A stretch of 42,646 nt of DNA from Allorhizobium undicola ORS 992 = ATCC 700741. Lineage in GTDB: Bacteria > Pseudomonadota > Alphaproteobacteria > Rhizobiales > Rhizobiaceae. How positions within the stretch are numbered: the stretch's first letter is position 1; the number at the start of each line of letters is the position of its first letter. Below the pieces are notes generated by a model. It was given only the letters and a program-made list of their open reading frames with translations, had not been told where the DNA came from and searched no databases. Below, piece after piece: positions 31,845 to 40,143 of this stretch. The position numbers and the translations under genes are program-made. The stretch covers positions 1 to 42,646 of the forward strand of contig NZ_JHXQ01000027.1 of the NCBI RefSeq assembly GCF_000621665.1, written 5' to 3'.

Positions 31845-32633
31845 CTACCAGCAGCAAAAACCGCCATCCACCAGAAGATCGACACCCGTCACAAAGCTTG
31901 CCGCATCGGAAAGCAGGAAAATTGCCGGTCCGACCATTTCGTCTACATGCGCCATTCGCTGCATCGGCGTCTGCTCCTCGAAAAGCCGGGTCTGGTGCAC
32001 CATTTCCGGGCGGGTATTCATCGGCGTTGCCGTATAGCCGGGCGAGATTGTGTTGACGCGAATTCCGCGACCAACCCATTCCATCGCCATGGATTTGGAC
32101 ATGTGAATCACGCCAGCCTTGGAGGCATTGTAATGGCACTGCGTCAATCCTCGATTGACGATGACGCCTGACATGGACGCGATGTTGACGATTGCACCGC
32201 CACCATGCTTCAGCATCGCCTGCGCTTCTGCCTGGCAAGAGAGAAAGACACCCTTGAGGTTGATGTCCATCATGGTCTGGAACTGGCTTTCCTCCATTTC
32301 CTCCGCCGGGTTTGCATTGGCTATACCGGCCGCATTGACCGCAAGCGCAAGCGGACCAAGCTCCGCTTCTGTTCGGGCCACCGCATCGACCAGCGCCTGT
32401 TTGCTTGTCACGTCTGCGGCGACCTCAACCGACTTTCGGCCTAGATTGGCAATGAAATCCGCCGTCTGTGCCAGTCCATCATCGGTACGGCGGTCGAGCA
32501 GCGCGACATCGGCGCCAACCTGTGCCAGACCCATGGCAATACGCTGACCAATGCCGGAACCGGCACCGGTGACAAATGCGACCCGACCGGAAAGATCGAA
32601 GAGTTTCGGCGCGTTGAGGGTTATGGTGGACAT
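31845..32633 (-). CDS. SDR family oxidoreductase, sugar/polyol dehydrogenase type
   Basis: A 262-residue dehydrogenase. It has TGAGSGIG (22-29), NAAG (100-103), and the catalytic S153, Y168 and K172 (CHYNASKAG), all intact. The N-terminus FDLSGRVAFVTG is typical of polyol and sugar-alcohol dehydrogenases of the classical SDR group. It is the last gene of the ABC transport unit, 14 bp after the ATPase gene, so it likely oxidises or reduces the transported compound. An AGGGAGT site precedes the ATG. Confidence 0.93.
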   Translation of the reverse strand: MSTITLNAPKLFDLSGRVAFVTGAGSGIGQRIAMGLAQVGADVALLDRRTDDGLAQTADFIANLGRKSVEVAADVTSKQALVDAVARTEAELGPLALAVNAAGIANANPAEEMEESQFQTMMDINLKGVFLSCQAEAQAMLKHGGGAIVNIASMSGVIVNRGLTQCHYNASKAGVIHMSKSMAMEWVGRGIRVNTISPGYTATPMNTRPEMVHQTRLFEEQTPMQRMAHVDEMVGPAIFLLSDAASFVTGVDLLVDGGFCCW

Positions 32634-32647
32634 AGGAACTCCCTTCT

Positions 32648-34126
32648 TCAGATTGTCGCCAGTTCCATGACCGAGACATCGTTTGCTTCTTCACGGTCAA
32701 GAATTCCAGCCTGATTTCCCTGGGCAAGAACGAGGATGCGACCCGACACGCCCAGCACCTCTTCCAGATCGGAGCTGACGACAATCACTGCCACGCCCTG
32801 TTTCGCCAGATCGACGATAATATCGTAAATGCCTGCACGCGCGCCGACATCAATGCCGCGTGTCGGCTCGTCCAGCACAACGACACGCGGATTGCGCGCC
32901 AGCCATTTGGCGATGACGACTTTTTGCTGATTGCCGCCGGAAAGGTCTGATGCAGGCTGCTCACCGGATCCCTTCACACCGAATTTCGATATCGCAGCAT
33001 TGGCAAAACGGCGTTTCCCGCCAGGCGTGACCCAGCCCGTACCAAGAAGATCGAGGTTGGCATAGAGAATATTCTCTGCGATTTCATGGTCCACCACGAG
33101 CCCCTGAATCTTGCGATCCTCAGGCACCATGACGATACCATGATCGATAGCGTCCGCGGGCGTCTTCAGCATCAGTGGCCTGCCATCCAGAAGGATTTCT
33201 CCTGCCGCAATCGCGTCGGCGCCGGCAATGGCGCGCACGAGTTCCGTTCGGCCCGCACCGATCAACCCGGCGATCCCGAGAATTTCGCCAGCCCGCACAT
33301 CGAAGCTGACATTGCGAAACGCATTGTTTGCCCCGGTCAAGCCTTTTACCTCTAGCACCACCCTATCCTGCGCTTCGGGCACTGGCGGGAACATACGCTC
33401 CAGCGACCGGCCCACCATGCTTTCCACGACGGTGCGCACGGGCGTTGCGCTATCGGCAAACTCGTTGACGCGCACACCATCGCGCAAAACGACGATGCGG
33501 TCGGTGATTTGACGGATTTCTTCCATGCGGTGTGAAATATAGATGATCCCGACGCCTTCTGCCCGCAATTTGCGCACCTGTTCGAACAGCGCCTGTGTCT
33601 CGGCTCCGCCGAGTGCCGCCGTCGGCTCGTCGAGAATAAGCAGCCTGGCATTCAATGTCAGGGCCTTTGCAATCTCGATAAGCTGCTGGTTTGCGGTGGA
33701 CAGTCCTGCCACTTTTCGGGTCGCAGGAATATGAAGGTTCAGGCGCGATAATTGCTCCTGTGCGCGCCGAACCATTTCCGCGCGGTCCAGTTTGCCGTTC
33801 TTCATCAGCCAGCGTCCGATAAAGACATTTTCGGCAATAGACAATTCGGGTAGAAGCTTCAGTTCCTGGTGGATCAGGACCACGCCCTTGTCGATGGCGT
33901 CACGCGGCGAGGCGGGCGCATAGGGTTGACCAAGCCATGTCATCGTGCCCTGCGAAGGCGCGCGCGACCCCGCGATGATACCTGACAGCGTGGATTTTCC
34001 TGCGCCGTTTTCGCCCAAAAGCGCCACCACCTCGCCTGCATGGACATCGAGATCGACATTCTTCAGGACCTCAAGCGGACCATAGCGTTTGCTGATGCCA
34101 CGCAGCGAAAGAACCGGCTCACGCAT
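32648..34126 (-). CDS. sugar ABC transporter ATP-binding protein (RbsA type)
   Basis: A 492-residue protein made of two ABC domains. The first has GENGAGKST and ILDEPTAAL, the second the degenerate GLIGAGRTELVRAI and LSGGNQQKVVIAKWLARNP followed by VVLDEPTRGIDVGA, exactly the RbsA/XylG/MglA pattern. ATG 34126 is chosen, nine bases after GGGAGG; the frame extends to 34180 without homology. It forms the importer with the binding protein and permease encoded upstream. The 320-bp gap to the binding-protein gene contains only repeats. Confidence 0.95.
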   Translation of the reverse strand: MREPVLSLRGISKRYGPLEVLKNVDLDVHAGEVVALLGENGAGKSTLSGIIAGSRAPSQGTMTWLGQPYAPASPRDAIDKGVVLIHQELKLLPELSIAENVFIGRWLMKNGKLDRAEMVRRAQEQLSRLNLHIPATRKVAGLSTANQQLIEIAKALTLNARLLILDEPTAALGGAETQALFEQVRKLRAEGVGIIYISHRMEEIRQITDRIVVLRDGVRVNEFADSATPVRTVVESMVGRSLERMFPPVPEAQDRVVLEVKGLTGANNAFRNVSFDVRAGEILGIAGLIGAGRTELVRAIAGADAIAAGEILLDGRPLMLKTPADAIDHGIVMVPEDRKIQGLVVDHEIAENILYANLDLLGTGWVTPGGKRRFANAAISKFGVKGSGEQPASDLSGGNQQKVVIAKWLARNPRVVVLDEPTRGIDVGARAGIYDIIVDLAKQGVAVIVVSSDLEEVLGVSGRILVLAQGNQAGILDREEANDVSVMELATI

Positions 34127-34257
34127 CACGGGGACCCTCCCAATACTGCCAAGCAGAAGAGCCGGGTCGCCAGACCTCATCGGCTCGAAAATGCCGGACG
34201 CGATTCAACCCGACAAGGTCAAAAAGCGCCCCATAGCATTGCCCGGAGAAAACTACA

Positions 34258-34441
34258 GTCACCGTTTTCCGTCCGGAAATGCGCGAAAACAAAAACTCGG
34301 AGCGCGCCCGGTGAAACAGTGTTCACCGGGCGGGTTCTAGAGCATAATCCGACCTGAGTGAAACGAGGATCGATAAGATTATGCTTCAAAAATAAGACGT
34401 TAGAGCGCCGATCTGATTCAATCAGATCGAAAAGCGCTCTA
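34258..34441. repeat. cluster of palindromic repeats between transporter genes
   Basis: Four units follow each other. First a decayed repeat with CCGTCCGGAAATGCGCGAAA (34270-34289), the family of 21871. Then a hairpin GCCCGGTGAA/TTCACCGGGC (34306-34331), like the one at 31748. Then AGAGCATAATCC with its mirror GATTATGCT (about 34341-34385). Last AGAGCGC/GCGCTCT (34402-34441) enclosing GATCTGATT/AATCAGATC. These are typical Brucellaceae intergenic modules; in the transporter mRNA they could stabilise the upstream binding-protein message. Confidence 0.75.
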
Positions 34442-34447
34442 AATCGA

Positions 34448-35374
34448 TCAAGGATGGTTGGCGATGAAGCCTGCGACATTATCCTTGGTTGTCAGCGTTG
34501 CATCGAGAAGCTGAACCGGCGGAACCTTCTCGCCCGCCACGATCTTCACGGCCATTTCGACAGCGGTGCGACCCATCTTCTGCGTCTGCTGCGTTGCCGT
34601 GACGTTGAAAACACCGTTTTTCAGGGCTTCGAGCGCTGCGGTGTCTCCATCAAATCCACCGACGATGATTTTCTGCGACGGGTTTGCAACCTTGATGGCC
34701 TGTGCGGCGCCAAGCGCAAGGCCATCCGCCTGCGCGAAGACAATGGAGACATCCGGGTTGGCCTGAAGCATGTTCTGCATGATCTGGAAGCCTTCGTCCT
34801 GACTCCACATGTTGGACCATTGTTCGGCAACGATCTTCACATCCGGGTTGGCCTTGACCGATTCCATGCAGCCCTTGGTGCGGTCCACTTCCGGCGTCGT
34901 GCCCTTCTGGCCATGAATGATGACCATTTTGCCCTTACCGCCAGCTTCTTTGATGATGTGATCGCAGACGGCCTTGGCGGAGGTAACGGAGTCCGTGGCA
35001 AGGAAGGTATCGCCCGGCGCGCCATCGGCGTTACGGTCAATATTGATCACCGGAACCTTCACGGCCTTTGCAAGCTTGACCGGAACGGTCGCAGCAGCAG
35101 CACCTGCCGGAATATAGATCAGCGCGTCGATATTCTGCGTCAGGAGGTCCTGGATTTGGTTGACCTGCGTGGGGCCATCGCCCTTGGCATCGACAGTCAC
35201 AACCGTAATGCCGCGCGCCTTGGCTTCCGCCTCAACCGATTGCTTGATCTGATTGAAAAAGTTCGCCTGAAGGTTGGCGACAGCAAGACCGATCTTCTTG
35301 ACTTCAGCGGCGCTGGCAGCGTTGAGCGAGAGAGCGAATGCGGCCGATGCCAGCAAAATGCGAGAAAGCTTCAT
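34448..35374 (-). CDS. sugar ABC transporter substrate-binding protein (RbsB type)
   Basis: A 308-residue periplasmic protein. The signal peptide is MKLSRILLASAAFALSLNA plus ASA, with cleavage about residue 22. The mature protein has the ribose-binding pattern KKIGLAVANLQANFFNQIKQ, QIQDLLTQNIDALIYIPAG, VINIDRNADG and PDVSIVFAQADGLALGA. ATG 35374 follows GGAGGAAAA; a longer frame reaches 35410. The family binds pentoses, tetritols, autoinducers and polyols; the ligand cannot be deduced. Confidence 0.94.
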   Translation of the reverse strand: MKLSRILLASAAFALSLNAASAAEVKKIGLAVANLQANFFNQIKQSVEAEAKARGITVVTVDAKGDGPTQVNQIQDLLTQNIDALIYIPAGAAAATVPVKLAKAVKVPVINIDRNADGAPGDTFLATDSVTSAKAVCDHIIKEAGGKGKMVIIHGQKGTTPEVDRTKGCMESVKANPDVKIVAEQWSNMWSQDEGFQIMQNMLQANPDVSIVFAQADGLALGAAQAIKVANPSQKIIVGGFDGDTAALEALKNGVFNVTATQQTQKMGRTAVEMAVKIVAGEKVPPVQLLDATLTTKDNVAGFIANHP

Positions 35375-35441
35375 GTTGTTTTCCTCCGTTTGGTTATGGC
35401 TTCGGGACACTGAGCCTCCTCCCTATGCCGCTTATCCCCTC

Positions 35442-35487
35442 CCTCCCTTGAGAGGGAGATGGTCTGTCTGGGCGGAGCTCCTCCGCC
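35442..35487 (-). promoter_or_regulatory. two hairpins between permease and binding-protein genes
   Basis: CTCCCTT-GAG-AGGGAG-type pairing near 35442-35459 and GGCGGAG/CTCCGCC (35471-35487) lie between the permease stop and the binding-protein start. Such structures often raise the amount of binding-protein mRNA over that of the permease. Confidence 0.4.
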
Positions 35488-35499
35488 GGAACCTGAAAA

Positions 35500-36480
35500 T
35501 CAGCCTCTTCTGCGACGCAGCGTCTCTGCGCCCACGGCAAGCACGATGACCACGCCGATGATAACCTGTTGCAGGAAGGGCGAGACATTGAGAAGGTTTA
35601 GCCCGTTGCGAAGCACGCCGATGATGAGAACCCCGATCAGGGTTCCGCCAATGCCGCCAGCGCCACCGGAAAGGGAGGTGCCACCAATGACGACCGCCGC
35701 AATCGTATCGAGTTCGTACCCAAAACCGCTCGACGGCTGGACCGAATCCAGGCGAGCAGCAAGAACGATACCGGCAAGACCAGCCAGAACCGCGCAGATG
35801 ACGTAAACACAGATCGTGACCAGCGGCACATTGATGCCTGCAAGACGCGCCACTTCAGCATTTCCGCCGACCGCATAGACCCTGCGACCCTCGGCGCGAT
35901 AGCGCAGGAACACCCAGGAAACGGCAACCACAACCAGCATCAGCAGCACGGTGGCCGTCAAAATTCCGAAATGCCGGTCGATGGCAAGCATCATGAACCA
36001 GTCCGGAAAGCCGACGATCTGTTGGCCGTCGGTGATCATGTTCGCTATGCCGCGCGCCACCGACATCATTGCAAGGGTGGCGATAAAGGCCGGGACGCGA
36101 AAAGCCGTGATCAGGATACCCACAACAAGACCGCAAAGGCCGGATGCCAGAAGCGCCAACAGGATCGCCGAAGCCATGGGCATCCCGGCGACATTGGCCG
36201 TCCAGCCCATGATCATCATGGACAGCGCCAATACCGATCCGACCGAGAGATCAATGCCACCAAGCAAAATGACGAAGGTCATGCCAACGGCCATAATTCC
36301 AAGAACGGTGATCTGATCGAGAATATTCAGGCCGTTGCGCAGCGACAGAAAGTTATCGCTGGCAAAGGAAAGAAACAGACACAACAGAAGCAGACCCACG
36401 AGAGGCCCTGTCGCACCACTCAACCAGGCGAGCGGACTTCTGGTTTGGACGGTCGCGTCCTTGTGCTCCAACACCGCCAT
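35500..36480 (-). CDS. sugar ABC transporter permease (RbsC type)
   Basis: A 326-residue inner-membrane protein of eight to ten helices. It has the family motifs GLNILDQITVLGIMAVGMTF, LLGGIDLSVGSVLAL, GLVVGILITAFRVPAFIATL and, near the end, ELDTIAAVVIGGTSLSGGAGG. It is encoded first in the unit (permease, binding protein, ATPase, SDR), unlike the more common order with the ATPase or binding protein first. GGGGAGGAA precedes the ATG. Only one permease gene is present, so the channel is probably a homodimer. Confidence 0.95.
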   Translation of the reverse strand: MAVLEHKDATVQTRSPLAWLSGATGPLVGLLLLCLFLSFASDNFLSLRNGLNILDQITVLGIMAVGMTFVILLGGIDLSVGSVLALSMMIMGWTANVAGMPMASAILLALLASGLCGLVVGILITAFRVPAFIATLAMMSVARGIANMITDGQQIVGFPDWFMMLAIDRHFGILTATVLLMLVVVAVSWVFLRYRAEGRRVYAVGGNAEVARLAGINVPLVTICVYVICAVLAGLAGIVLAARLDSVQPSSGFGYELDTIAAVVIGGTSLSGGAGGIGGTLIGVLIIGVLRNGLNLLNVSPFLQQVIIGVVIVLAVGAETLRRRRG

Positions 36481-36514
36481 GGTTCCTCCCCATTGTGCAG
36501 GCCTGATCGCTTAA

Positions 36515-36561
36515 ACCGATTAGCATATTTATTCAGTATCGGTGTAAAATGCATAATTCAA
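36515..36561 (-). promoter_or_regulatory. promoter of the transporter unit with probable SorC site
   Basis: On the minus strand TTGAAT (36561-36556) and TACTGA (36538-36533) are 17 bp apart. The element GCATATTTATTCA (36523-36535, TGAATAAATATGC on the minus strand) overlaps the -10 box and is enclosed by ACCGAT (36515-36520) and ATCGGT (36538-36543). The same 13-mer is found at 36675. Confidence 0.6.
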
Positions 36562-36636
36562 GTCCGAACAGCTTGTCAATAGCCGGATTTTCGAACCGAA
36601 CGGTTCAGGAAAACCCAGGAATTGGCTGTTTCGGAC

Positions 36637-36687
36637 TTGACACCGAAGCCCATTCTGCAATTATAAAACCACACGCATATTTATTCA
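36637..36687 (+). promoter_or_regulatory. promoter of the transketolase unit with probable SorC site
   Basis: TTGACA (36637-36642) and ATTATA (36660-36665), spaced 17 bp, form a good promoter. The element GCATATTTATTCA (36675-36687) lies at the expected start of transcription and is the same as at 36523. TTCGGACTTGA at 36630-36640 overlaps the -35 box and recurs inverted at 36558-36568, at the -35 box of the opposite promoter. Confidence 0.65.
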
Positions 36688-36711
36688 TTCATGCATCTTG
36701 ATGAGGACCCC

Positions 36712-37521
36712 ATGGAGCCCGAAGAACTTGAGCAGGTCGCGCGTCAGATCCGCCTGCGCGACGTGCAGGCCGTTTTCGAAGCTGGCGCTGGTCATGTGGG
36801 CGGGGAAATGTCTGCCATCGACATCATGACCGCACTTTATTTCCGCGTGTTGCGTATCTGGCCAGACGATCCGAAAAACCCTGCGCGAGACCGCTTCGTG
36901 CTTTCCAAGGGTCACACCGCCTGCGCGCTCTATGTAACGCTGGCCAAGCGCGGTTTCATTCCGGAAGAGGAAATTTCCACCTTCCTCCAGCCCAATTCGC
37001 GTCTCAACGGCCACCCGAACTGTAACAAGGTGCCGGGTGTCGAGACAAATACAGGCCCGCTCGGCCACGGCTTGCCCGTTGCAGTTGGAATGGCGAAAGC
37101 CGCCAAACTATCGGGCGCCGATTACCGGACCTATGTCATGACAGGCGACGGCGAGATGCAGGAGGGCTCCAACTGGGAGGCCATCATGGCTGCTGCGCAG
37201 TTCCGCCTCGATAATCTCACGCTCATCATCGACCATAATCGTTTCCAGCAGGGCGCGGCTCTTTCGGAAACCAATGACATCGCCCCGCTTCGCCCGAAGC
37301 TGGAAGCCTTTGGCTGGGATGTCACGGAAATTAACGGCAACGAAATGGCCGAGGTCGTTACCGCGCTCGAACATCGCAGCCAGCGGCCACATTGCGTCGT
37401 TGCCCATACCAATAAGGGCCACGGCATCTCCTTCATGCAGGACAGGGTAGACTGGCACCATAAGGTTCCGAGCAAAGAACAATATGACATAGCCGTCAAA
37501 GAACTTTCGGAGGCACTCTGA
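36712..37521 (+). CDS. transketolase, N-terminal subunit
   Basis: A 269-residue protein equal to the diphosphate-binding half of a transketolase. It has the sequence GHVGGEMSAIDIMTALYF, SKGHTACALY, the loop TNTGPLGHGLPVAVGMAKA and the thiamin diphosphate motif GDGEMQEGSNWEAIM ending in DHN. Together with the C-terminal subunit it moves a two-carbon ketol unit between sugar phosphates. ATG 36712 has GAGG five bases before it; ATG 36691 is the alternative. The gene overlaps the next by one base (TGATG). Split transketolases are common in peripheral pathways, for instance apulose 4-phosphate use. Confidence 0.93.
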   Translation: MEPEELEQVARQIRLRDVQAVFEAGAGHVGGEMSAIDIMTALYFRVLRIWPDDPKNPARDRFVLSKGHTACALYVTLAKRGFIPEEEISTFLQPNSRLNGHPNCNKVPGVETNTGPLGHGLPVAVGMAKAAKLSGADYRTYVMTGDGEMQEGSNWEAIMAAAQFRLDNLTLIIDHNRFQQGAALSETNDIAPLRPKLEAFGWDVTEINGNEMAEVVTALEHRSQRPHCVVAHTNKGHGISFMQDRVDWHHKVPSKEQYDIAVKELSEAL

Positions 37522-38477
37522 TGAACGGGACCGTATCTTCCGCCAATCTTTATGATTGCCGTGATGCCTTTGCCGAAACCATCGAGGCGCTGGCAGCAAA
37601 CGACCGGCGCGTCGTGGCTGTCTGCAATGACTCGGTTGGCTCATCCAAGCTCGGCGGCTTCAAATCGAAATTTCCCGAACGCCTCGTCAATGTCGGAATT
37701 GCCGAACAGAACATGGTCGGCGTCGGTGCCGGACTTGCCAATGGCGGCCAGCTGCCGTTCGTATGCGGCGCGTCCTGCTTTCTCACAGGTCGCGCCCTTG
37801 AGCAGATCAAGGCCGATCTTGCCTACTCCAATGCAAACGTGAAGCTCATCGGCATTTCATCCGGCATGGCTTACGGCGAACTTGGACCAACGCATCACTC
37901 CATCGAGGATTTTGCCTGGACCCGCGTACTGCCAAACCTGCCGGTCGTCGCCCCATGCGACCGTATCGAAACCGCGGCAGCGGTTAAATGGGCCGCGGAC
38001 TATGCCGGACCGTGTTTCCTGCGTCTTTCGCGCGTCGGCGTACCGGATCTTCTTCCCGAAGGCCATGTTTTTGAAGTAGGCAAGGCCAATCTCCTGCGCG
38101 ATGGTTCAGATCTGACCTTGATCGCGAACGGCACCCTTACACATCGCATGGTCAAAGCGGCCGACATTCTCGCAAAGCGCGGTATCAGTGCCCGCGTGCT
38201 GAACATGGCGACCGTGCGCCCCATCGATGAGACGGCCATCATTACGGCCGCCAGAGAAACCGGCGCGATCCTGACGGCGGAAGAGCATTCCATCTATGGC
38301 GGCCTCGGCTCCGCCATTGCCGAAGTGGTTGTCGAATGCGCTCCGGTTCCCATGAAACGCCTCGGCGTTCCCGGCGTTTTTGCCCATACCGGCTCTGCCG
38401 AGTGGCTGCTGGATGAATTCGGCATGGCACCAAACGCCATTGCCGATGCCGCGCAAGCGCTGATCGAGAGAAAATAG
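37521..38477 (+). CDS. transketolase, C-terminal subunit
   Basis: A 318-residue protein equal to the Pyr and C-terminal domains of transketolase. Landmarks are RLVNVGIAEQNMVGVGAGLA with the catalytic Glu, THHSIEDFAWTRVLPNLPVV and, in the C-terminal domain, VLNMATVRPIDETAII and EEHSIYGGLGSAI. It starts at the ATG overlapping the stop of the N-terminal subunit, so the two chains are made in equal amounts. The following 135-bp gap to the kinase shows only a small CCCAC/GTGGG hairpin. Confidence 0.94.
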   Translation: MNGTVSSANLYDCRDAFAETIEALAANDRRVVAVCNDSVGSSKLGGFKSKFPERLVNVGIAEQNMVGVGAGLANGGQLPFVCGASCFLTGRALEQIKADLAYSNANVKLIGISSGMAYGELGPTHHSIEDFAWTRVLPNLPVVAPCDRIETAAAVKWAADYAGPCFLRLSRVGVPDLLPEGHVFEVGKANLLRDGSDLTLIANGTLTHRMVKAADILAKRGISARVLNMATVRPIDETAIITAARETGAILTAEEHSIYGGLGSAIAEVVVECAPVPMKRLGVPGVFAHTGSAEWLLDEFGMAPNAIADAAQALIERK

Positions 38478-38612
38478 TTTCCTCCCAGCCGCTCATGTTT
38501 CCCACCGGAAACGTGGGCGGCACCGTCTTCATGAGAGCTTCGCAGATCAATCAGTCCGATCGGTAGTGTTATCCTATCGCTTACCCTCAAGGCCTGCCGG
38601 GAAGAGAACACA

Positions 38613-40085
38613 ATGATACGCGCCATTTTGTCAGTCGATCAGGGCACGACAAATTCTAAGGCCATTCTGGTTTCGGAGGCGGGAGCCATTCTTGCCAGAG
38701 GCTCATCGCCGGTTGGCATTTCCTATCCACACCCCGGCTGGGTGGAACAAGACCCCACCCGGATCTGGGTATCCGTTTGCGAAGCCATCAATGCCTGCCT
38801 TGCAGCTGCTCCCGGCGGTGTCTCGGTGGAAGCCATCGCAATTTCGAACCAGCGCGAATCCGTTACCATCTGGGATTCCCAAACAGGAGAGCCGCTTGGG
38901 CCGGTTCTGAGTTGGCAGTGCCGTCGCACGGCGAGCGAATGCGCCGACTTGATCGAAAAGGGCCATTCTGACCGTGTCATAGCGCTCACGGGTCTTCCCA
39001 TAGACCCGATGTTTCCCGGCGCAAAAATGCGCTGGCTTCTGGATCGGGCGCCCAAGGGGCGAAGCGTAAGGCTGGGAACCATCGATAGCTGGCTTATTCA
39101 TTGCTTTACAGGTGGCCAGGTTCATGCTTGCGATGCATCGAATGCCGCACGCAGCCAGGCACTCGACCTCAATCGCCAGCAATGGAGCGACGAGCTTTGC
39201 GAGTTGTTCGGCATCGACATCCATGCCTTGCCGCAGGTCCGAGACAGTAGCGGCGACTTTGGCGTGACGAAAAACCTGCCTGGTATCAAGGACGGTACGC
39301 CAATCCTGGCGGCAATCGGCGATAGTCACGCGGCCCTTTTTGGCCACGGCGCCTTCAACCCCGGCGACGGCAAGGTAACGTTCGGTACCGGGTCTTCCGT
39401 CATGACCACCTTGCCGGAATTCATCGCGCCACAGCAGGGCATTACCACGACCGTCGCATGGCGGCTTGGCGGCAAGCCGACCTTCGCCTTCGAGGGCAAT
39501 ATTCTCGTGTCTGCTTCCTCGCTTCCATGGATGGTGGAAATCCTTGGATTGCCGGACATCGCGACCCTCGTGGAACTCGCCGCCACCGCCACGCCGGGAG
39601 GCCCCGGCTTCGCCCCCGCATTCGTCGGCCTTGGCGCGCCTTACTGGGACTCGGACAGTCGCGCCCTGTTCTCCCAGATCAATTTCTCAACCACCCGCGC
39701 CCAGATGGCACGGGCCGTCGTCGATTCGATTGCCTTTCAGGTCCATGATGTCTTCGCCGCCATGGGCGCGCAATCGCCAACCGGCTTCGGCCGTCTTTTT
39801 GTCGATGGCGGCCCGAGCCAGAACCGGTTTCTGATGCAATGCGTGGCCGACATGCTGCAACATACCGTCATCCAGCGCGACGCGCCGGAAGCGTCGGCAT
39901 TGGGCGCAGCCTATCTCGCCGGGCTTGCGCTTGGAATTTGGTCCGACCTTCGAACCATTGCCAAGCTTAATGCCAGTGGCACGAAAATCATACCCGCACC
40001 ATCGAACAGAAGTGAGAAACTGGCGACCTGGGAGGATGCCATTGCCCGCTCGACCTTGAAAATTCCTTCCGCTAAGACTGAATAA
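38613..40085 (+). CDS. FGGY family carbohydrate kinase
   Basis: A 490-residue kinase of the glycerol/xylulose kinase family. The N-terminal domain has LSVDQGTTNSKAILV (phosphate binding) and SWQCRRTASEC; the C-terminal domain has FGTGSSVMTT, FAPAFVGLGAPYWDSDSRAL and LFVDGGPSQNRFLMQ. Overall it is nearer to glycerol kinase-like members (EryA, apulose kinase) than to xylulokinase. It phosphorylates a ketose or polyol that then enters transketolase; which one is unknown. Its stop codon lies within a TGAATAAA element that also precedes the regulator gene. Confidence 0.92.
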   Translation: MIRAILSVDQGTTNSKAILVSEAGAILARGSSPVGISYPHPGWVEQDPTRIWVSVCEAINACLAAAPGGVSVEAIAISNQRESVTIWDSQTGEPLGPVLSWQCRRTASECADLIEKGHSDRVIALTGLPIDPMFPGAKMRWLLDRAPKGRSVRLGTIDSWLIHCFTGGQVHACDASNAARSQALDLNRQQWSDELCELFGIDIHALPQVRDSSGDFGVTKNLPGIKDGTPILAAIGDSHAALFGHGAFNPGDGKVTFGTGSSVMTTLPEFIAPQQGITTTVAWRLGGKPTFAFEGNILVSASSLPWMVEILGLPDIATLVELAATATPGGPGFAPAFVGLGAPYWDSDSRALFSQINFSTTRAQMARAVVDSIAFQVHDVFAAMGAQSPTGFGRLFVDGGPSQNRFLMQCVADMLQHTVIQRDAPEASALGAAYLAGLALGIWSDLRTIAKLNASGTKIIPAPSNRSEKLATWEDAIARSTLKIPSAKTE

Positions 40086-40092
40086 ACATTCA
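40079..40092. promoter_or_regulatory. probable SorC site before the regulator gene
   Basis: TGAAT-AAAC-ATTCA is a perfect 5-bp inverted repeat and shares TGAATAAA with the two promoter sites at 36523 and 36675. It overlaps the kinase stop codon and lies 52 bp ahead of the regulator start, which suggests self-regulation. Confidence 0.55.
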
Positions 40093-40143
40093 CACTTGGA
40101 CAAAGGAGTGCCCGTCGTGACCGGCAACGCTCCAGGAGGATAA

